This document shows positions 61,099 through 64,000 of a DNA stretch of 64,000 nucleotides, piece by piece. The stretch covers positions 62,001-126,000 of the forward strand of contig NZ_LZZW01000013.1 in assembly GCF_014170375.1 (NCBI RefSeq), read 5' to 3'. The translations under genes and the position numbers were made by a program. The notes under the pieces are model-generated. The model searched no databases. It was not told the DNA's origin and worked only from the letters and a program-made list of their open reading frames with translations. The stretch's first letter is position 1, and each line of letters opens with the position of its first letter. The DNA comes from Variovorax sp. UMC13. Its GTDB lineage: Bacteria; Pseudomonadota; Gammaproteobacteria; Burkholderiales; Burkholderiaceae_C.

Positions 61099-62484
61099 GT
61101 GGGACACACGGTGATAGTCGAAGACGACGAAGACTCTGCGCGGATGATCAGCACGCTGATCGGCCGCGAGGGCCACAGCGTGGCGACCGCAGGCTCCATC
61201 CAGGCCGCGAGGCGGCTGCTCGCGATGCAGTCGCCGGACCTGCTCTTGCTCGATCTGCATCTGCCGGACGGCAGCGGCTTCGAACTGTTGCGCGACGTGG
61301 AGCTGCTGAGCGACGTCGAGGTCGTCCTGATGACGGGTCAAGCCAGCGTCGAGACGTCGGTTCAGGCTCTGCGCATGGGCGCGGCCGACTACCTGGTCAA
61401 GCCCGTCAGTCCAGTGCACCTGCGGGGATTGCTCTCGAGGCTCATCCGGCCGTCCCGCCTGCGCGAAGAGTTGGCGCAGATCACCGAGCAGTGGCGCGAG
61501 ACCGGGCGCTTCGGCGACCTCATCGGCGAGTCGGAGACCATGCAGCGAGTCTATCGCCAGATCTCGCGCGTCGCCGGGACCGCAGTCACAGTCTTCATCC
61601 ATGGCGAAAGTGGCACGGGCAAGGAACTCGTGGCGCGCGCCGTGCATGACATGAGCCGGCGGCGCGAGCAGCCCTTCCTGGCCGTCAACTGCGGCGCGTT
61701 GTCGCCGCATCTGATTGAGAGCGAGATCTTCGGCCATGAGAAGGGCAGTTTCACTGGCGCCGAACGCCAGCACCAGGGCTTCTTCGAACGTGCGCACGGG
61801 GGCACGCTGTTCCTCGACGAAGTCACGGAAATGCCGCTGGAGCTTCAGGTCAAGCTGCTGCGCGTGCTCGAGACCGGCACTTTCATGCGTGTGGGCTCCA
61901 CCCAGCTCCAACAGACCGACGTGCGCATCATTGCGGCCACCAATCGCGACGCAGCCCGCGCCGTGGAGCGTGGCACCTTGCGCGAGGACCTGCTCTACCG
62001 ATTGAACGTGTTCCCGATCGGGTTGCCTCCGCTGCGCGAGCGGGGCACCGACGTGCAATTGATCGCCCGCAGTTTTCTCCAGGACATGGGCGCGCAGGAG
62101 CGGCAGGAAAAGCACTTCACCGAGGGCGCCCTCGCGCGCTTGCTCGACTATGGATGGCCAGGCAATGTTCGCGAGCTGCGCAATGTGGTCCAGCGAGCCT
62201 GGGTCATGGCGTCGGGCAAAGCGATTGATGAGGAATGGCTCCCGGTCCAGGCCAGACCCGCAGGCGCGGCCGTCGAAGAGGTGGCGGCATCCAGCTTGCG
62301 CCGGCTGCCGGACGCCGATGCAGGGGTGCTCAACATCCCCGTTGGCGTGCCACTCGCCGACGTTGAGCGCCAGGTGATCCTGGCCACCTTTGCGCACTGT
62401 GGCCAGCACAAGGAGAGGACTGCAGCCATGCTCGGCATCAGCATGAAGACGCTTTACAACAGGTTGAAGGACTACCGTTCCTGA
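61099..62484 (+). CDS. NtrC-family sigma-54-dependent response regulator
   Basis: The GTG at 61099 is preferred, with GAGGGGG upstream and VGHTVIVEDDEDSARM as the natural receiver start; an ATG at 61012 would add 29 unconserved residues. The receiver has LLLLDLHLPDGSGFEL (phospho-Asp) and YLVKPVSP. The AAA+ domain has GESGTGKELVARAVHD (Walker A), GSFTGAE (sigma-54 contact loop, GSFTGA instead of GAFTGA), GGTLFLDEVTEMPLELQ (Walker B) and GWPGNVRELRNVVQRAW. A Fis-type HTH (ERTAAMLGISMKTLYNRLKD) ends it. It is the obvious activator for the promoters described here. Confidence 0.95.
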   Translation: MGHTVIVEDDEDSARMISTLIGREGHSVATAGSIQAARRLLAMQSPDLLLLDLHLPDGSGFELLRDVELLSDVEVVLMTGQASVETSVQALRMGAADYLVKPVSPVHLRGLLSRLIRPSRLREELAQITEQWRETGRFGDLIGESETMQRVYRQISRVAGTAVTVFIHGESGTGKELVARAVHDMSRRREQPFLAVNCGALSPHLIESEIFGHEKGSFTGAERQHQGFFERAHGGTLFLDEVTEMPLELQVKLLRVLETGTFMRVGSTQLQQTDVRIIAATNRDAARAVERGTLREDLLYRLNVFPIGLPPLRERGTDVQLIARSFLQDMGAQERQEKHFTEGALARLLDYGWPGNVRELRNVVQRAWVMASGKAIDEEWLPVQARPAGAAVEEVAASSLRRLPDADAGVLNIPVGVPLADVERQVILATFAHCGQHKERTAAMLGISMKTLYNRLKDYRS

Positions 62485-62523
62485 ACCGCGCGGCGGCGGC
62501 ACACCGCCCGCAGGGCGCTTTCA

Positions 62524-62537
62524 GGCATCCAGGTTGC
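62524..62537 (+). promoter_or_regulatory. Sigma-54 promoter (-24/-12) for the DUF378 gene
   Basis: Plus strand GGCATCCAGGTTGC, with exact spacing. Predicted start near 62549, 52 bases before the ATG at 62601. Confidence 0.7.
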
Positions 62538-62600
62538 CCGACCCGCCGGGCGGCTGCACCCTTTGCTGCTGCCGTTTCAACCCAACCTTGTGGAGCCTTC

Positions 62601-62852
62601 ATGAAAGCAACGACCAGCGATACCTTCCATCCGTCCGTGCAAGTCCCCAGGCTCGGCGTCGCCGACTGGTTGTCACTTGTCCTGATGATCATCGGCGCCA
62701 TCAACTGGGGGCTGGTCGGCGCGATCAACTTCAACCTGGTGGCCGCCATCCTTGGCGAACAGACGCTGGCCGCGCGGGTGGTCTATGTTCTGGTGGGGCT
62801 GGCGGGTCTGTACGGCCTGAGCATGCCGGCGCGGCTGCGTCCGCGCGGCTGA
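62601..62852 (+). CDS. DUF378 small membrane protein
   Basis: An 83-residue protein with VADWLSLVLMIIGAINWGLV and AINFNLVAAILGEQTLAARV, then VYVLVGLAGLYGLSMPARL: the IGAINWGLVG signature and second helix define DUF378. Two membrane helices, inner membrane, function unknown. The start has GGAG within GTGGAGCCTTC upstream. Confidence 0.92.
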   Translation: MKATTSDTFHPSVQVPRLGVADWLSLVLMIIGAINWGLVGAINFNLVAAILGEQTLAARVVYVLVGLAGLYGLSMPARLRPRG

Positions 62853-62876
62853 CAGGCCCTTGTCAATTCATGGAAG

Positions 62877-62902
62877 GCCACCTGCCCTGAGGCAGGCGGC
62901 CG
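62877..62902. terminator. Stem-loop between convergent genes
   Basis: GGCCACCTGCC and GGCAGGCGGCC face each other across CTGA with one mismatched pair. It lies between the DUF378 stop and the catalase stop on opposite strands, so it may end both transcripts; no T-run is seen on either side. Confidence 0.5.
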
Positions 62903-62907
62903 GTCCT

Positions 62908-63801
62908 TCAGCGTTCCGGAGTCTCCGGGTCCCCGACCGTGCCCAGTTCGGCGCCAGTCAGGGGATCGCTGCCAGGGTTCGACATGGTGCGCATCGCCAT
63001 GGCGCGCAGCGTCTGCGCATCGTCATCGGACAGCTGGACGCTTGCCATGCCCGAGTCGCCATCGGCCGGCGCTGACTGCTGGGACACAGGAACGAATTCC
63101 CATTGCTCCCCTTCGTTCCAGGGGCCGCGGTTCTCGGGCGCTCCGCTGGACATGCGGAAATACGTATGGGTGAAGCGCGGGTCACCCGGGAGCTTGCCAG
63201 GCGGAAAATTGGGCTCGATGGCATAGAGCGCCTTTTCAAAAGATTTTTGATGGGCTATCTCGCGCGTCATGAGAAATGTCAGCGCGTCTTTCACCCCGGG
63301 GTCGTCGGTCAGGTTGATCAGGCGCTCGTAGACGATCTTTGCCCGCGCTTCCGCTGCGATGTTCGAGCGCAGGTCGGCAGTGGGCTCGCCGATGGTGTCG
63401 ATGTACGCTGCGGTCCACGGCACGCCGGCGGAGTTGACCAGCGGGGGGCCACCGCCATACAGCAGCTGCGTGATGTGGCTGTCGTTCCCGGCGCTGGTGA
63501 TGCTGCGGTACAACTCACCCTCTTCCTCCACCCCTTCGGCCAGCCGACCCTTGGCGCCCTTGTTGAGCATGCCCACGATGGTGCCGATGATCTCGAGATG
63601 GCTCAGCTCTTCGGTGGAAATGTCGAACAGCATGTCTTTGCGGCCAGGATCGTCCTCGCCGAGCGCCTGCGTGAAATAGCGACAGGCGGCCGCAAGCTCG
63701 CCCTGGGGCCCCCCGAACTGCTCGAGCATGAGATTGGCGAGACCTGGATTGGTTTCACCGACACGGACCGTGTACTGAAGCCGCTTGTTGTGAGAAAACA
63801 T
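62908..63801 (-). CDS. Manganese catalase
   Basis: Start at 63801 follows AAGGAG. The 297-residue protein shows the dimanganese ligand motifs in order: LMLEQFGGPQGELAAACRYF, STEELSHLEIIGTIVGML, AAEARAKIVYERLINLTDD and LMTREIAHQKSFEKALYAIE, plus THTYFRMSSG near the end. It decomposes hydrogen peroxide in the cytoplasm without haem. The C-terminal tail is acidic and Q/S-rich. Its sigma-54 motif lies 60-70 bases upstream. Confidence 0.95.
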   Translation of the reverse strand: MFSHNKRLQYTVRVGETNPGLANLMLEQFGGPQGELAAACRYFTQALGEDDPGRKDMLFDISTEELSHLEIIGTIVGMLNKGAKGRLAEGVEEEGELYRSITSAGNDSHITQLLYGGGPPLVNSAGVPWTAAYIDTIGEPTADLRSNIAAEARAKIVYERLINLTDDPGVKDALTFLMTREIAHQKSFEKALYAIEPNFPPGKLPGDPRFTHTYFRMSSGAPENRGPWNEGEQWEFVPVSQQSAPADGDSGMASVQLSDDDAQTLRAMAMRTMSNPGSDPLTGAELGTVGDPETPER

Positions 63802-63871
63802 GAACACTCCTTGCGTGGGTTGAGGAAACGCCCGGCGGTGACTAAGCACGTCGCGGCGCATCGCAGGATTG

Positions 63872-63885
63872 GCAAGGCGTGTGCC
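63872..63885 (-). promoter_or_regulatory. Sigma-54 promoter (-24/-12) for manganese catalase
   Basis: Minus strand GGCACACGCCTTGC, with exact spacing. Predicted start near 63861, 60 bases before the ATG at 63801. It lies almost directly after the stop of the partial gene at the right edge. Confidence 0.7.
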
Positions 63886-63888
63886 GCC

Positions 63889-64000
63889 CTAGTAGGGTGG
63901 CCCGAGCGGGGTCTGTTCTTTCCGGCCGCGCTTTGCTGTGGCAGTGACCAGTACTGCTAGGAGCTCCTGTAGATCGGCAGGCTTGCTCAAGATTTCGTCG
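63889..64000 (-). CDS. Receiver-domain protein, C-terminal end
   Basis: The minus strand is open from the window edge to a TAG at 63889-63891. The 36 visible residues read DEILSKPADLQELLAVLVTA and on to a basic tail, and the SKP motif with the following helix is the end of a response-regulator receiver domain. It is either a lone response regulator or the last domain of a hybrid histidine kinase. The rest lies outside the window. Confidence 0.65.
   Translation of the reverse strand, partial: DEILSKPADLQELLAVLVTATAKRGRKEQTPLGPPY

Noticed and set aside
1..64000. CRISPR arrays, tRNA or rRNA genes, insertion sequences, attachment sites
   Set aside because: Looked for direct repeats with spacers, tRNA-like arms, transposase motifs and terminal inverted repeats by eye; none were convincing.

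Overview
The window is GC-rich DNA (about 65% by eye) with dense, mostly short operons. Gene content (FdhF/YdeP oxidoreductase, caa3-type oxidase, AsmA, many DUF-type stress proteins, a sigma-54 paralogue) suggests a free-living betaproteobacterium of the Burkholderiales, probably a Comamonadaceae member near Variovorax or Ramlibacter. That placement is inferred from protein style, not proven. No rRNA, tRNA, CRISPR array or intact insertion sequence was recognised.

Layout. 1-8 kb: tail of a PQQ-type sugar dehydrogenase, a superoxide dismutase/beta-propeller fusion lipoprotein, small genes, NAD(P)H-hydrate repair and a DUF421 membrane protein. 8-16 kb: a molybdopterin oxidoreductase, then gene-poor, partly decayed DNA with a methyltransferase remnant and a frameshifted CheB-type methylesterase. 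16-26.7 kb: alcohol dehydrogenase, UDP-galactopyranose mutase, DksA/TraR protein, dehydrogenases, a methyltransferase and an MBL-fold hydrolase. 26.9-32.8 kb: a tight operon for a caa3-like cytochrome oxidase (coxB-ctaD-ctaE-ctaG) ending in a triheme cytochrome c. 33-39.9 kb: a receiver protein, AsmA, two SDR genes (one with an amber codon exactly at the catalytic tyrosine) and a methyltransferase. 40-42.4 kb: a dual-specificity phosphatase coupled to a protein that looks like a phosphoribosyltransferase fused to an APH-like kinase. 42.5-55.3 kb: a large soluble sugar/cyclitol cluster with UDP-xylose synthase, a clan-A glycosidase, inositol-3-phosphate synthase, epimerases, two oxidoreductases, a GT4, three tandem CgeB-like glycosyltransferases and a methyltransferase. 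55.3-64 kb: a stress and regulation island (DUF1003, hemerythrin, small zinc finger, DUF4142, KGG protein, LuxR-type regulator, RpoN paralogue, stand-alone HisKA domain, NtrC-type activator, DUF378, manganese catalase).

Main result. A strict -24/-12 sigma-54 promoter pattern, GGCA(C/T)-N5-TTGC, lies a short distance upstream of at least eleven gene starts in this window. These include the rpoN paralogue itself, manganese catalase, the hemerythrin operon, KGG, DUF378, DksA/TraR, UDP-galactopyranose mutase, both CXXCXGXG zinc-finger genes (one directly, one through the hemerythrin operon), the cheB operon and a small gene closed by a strong terminator. Together with the RpoN paralogue and NtrC-type activator encoded alongside, this points to a dedicated RpoN2 stress regulon. 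The second candidate system is the inositol/xylose cluster, which has no flippase, polymerase or membrane protein and so may make a soluble glycoside.
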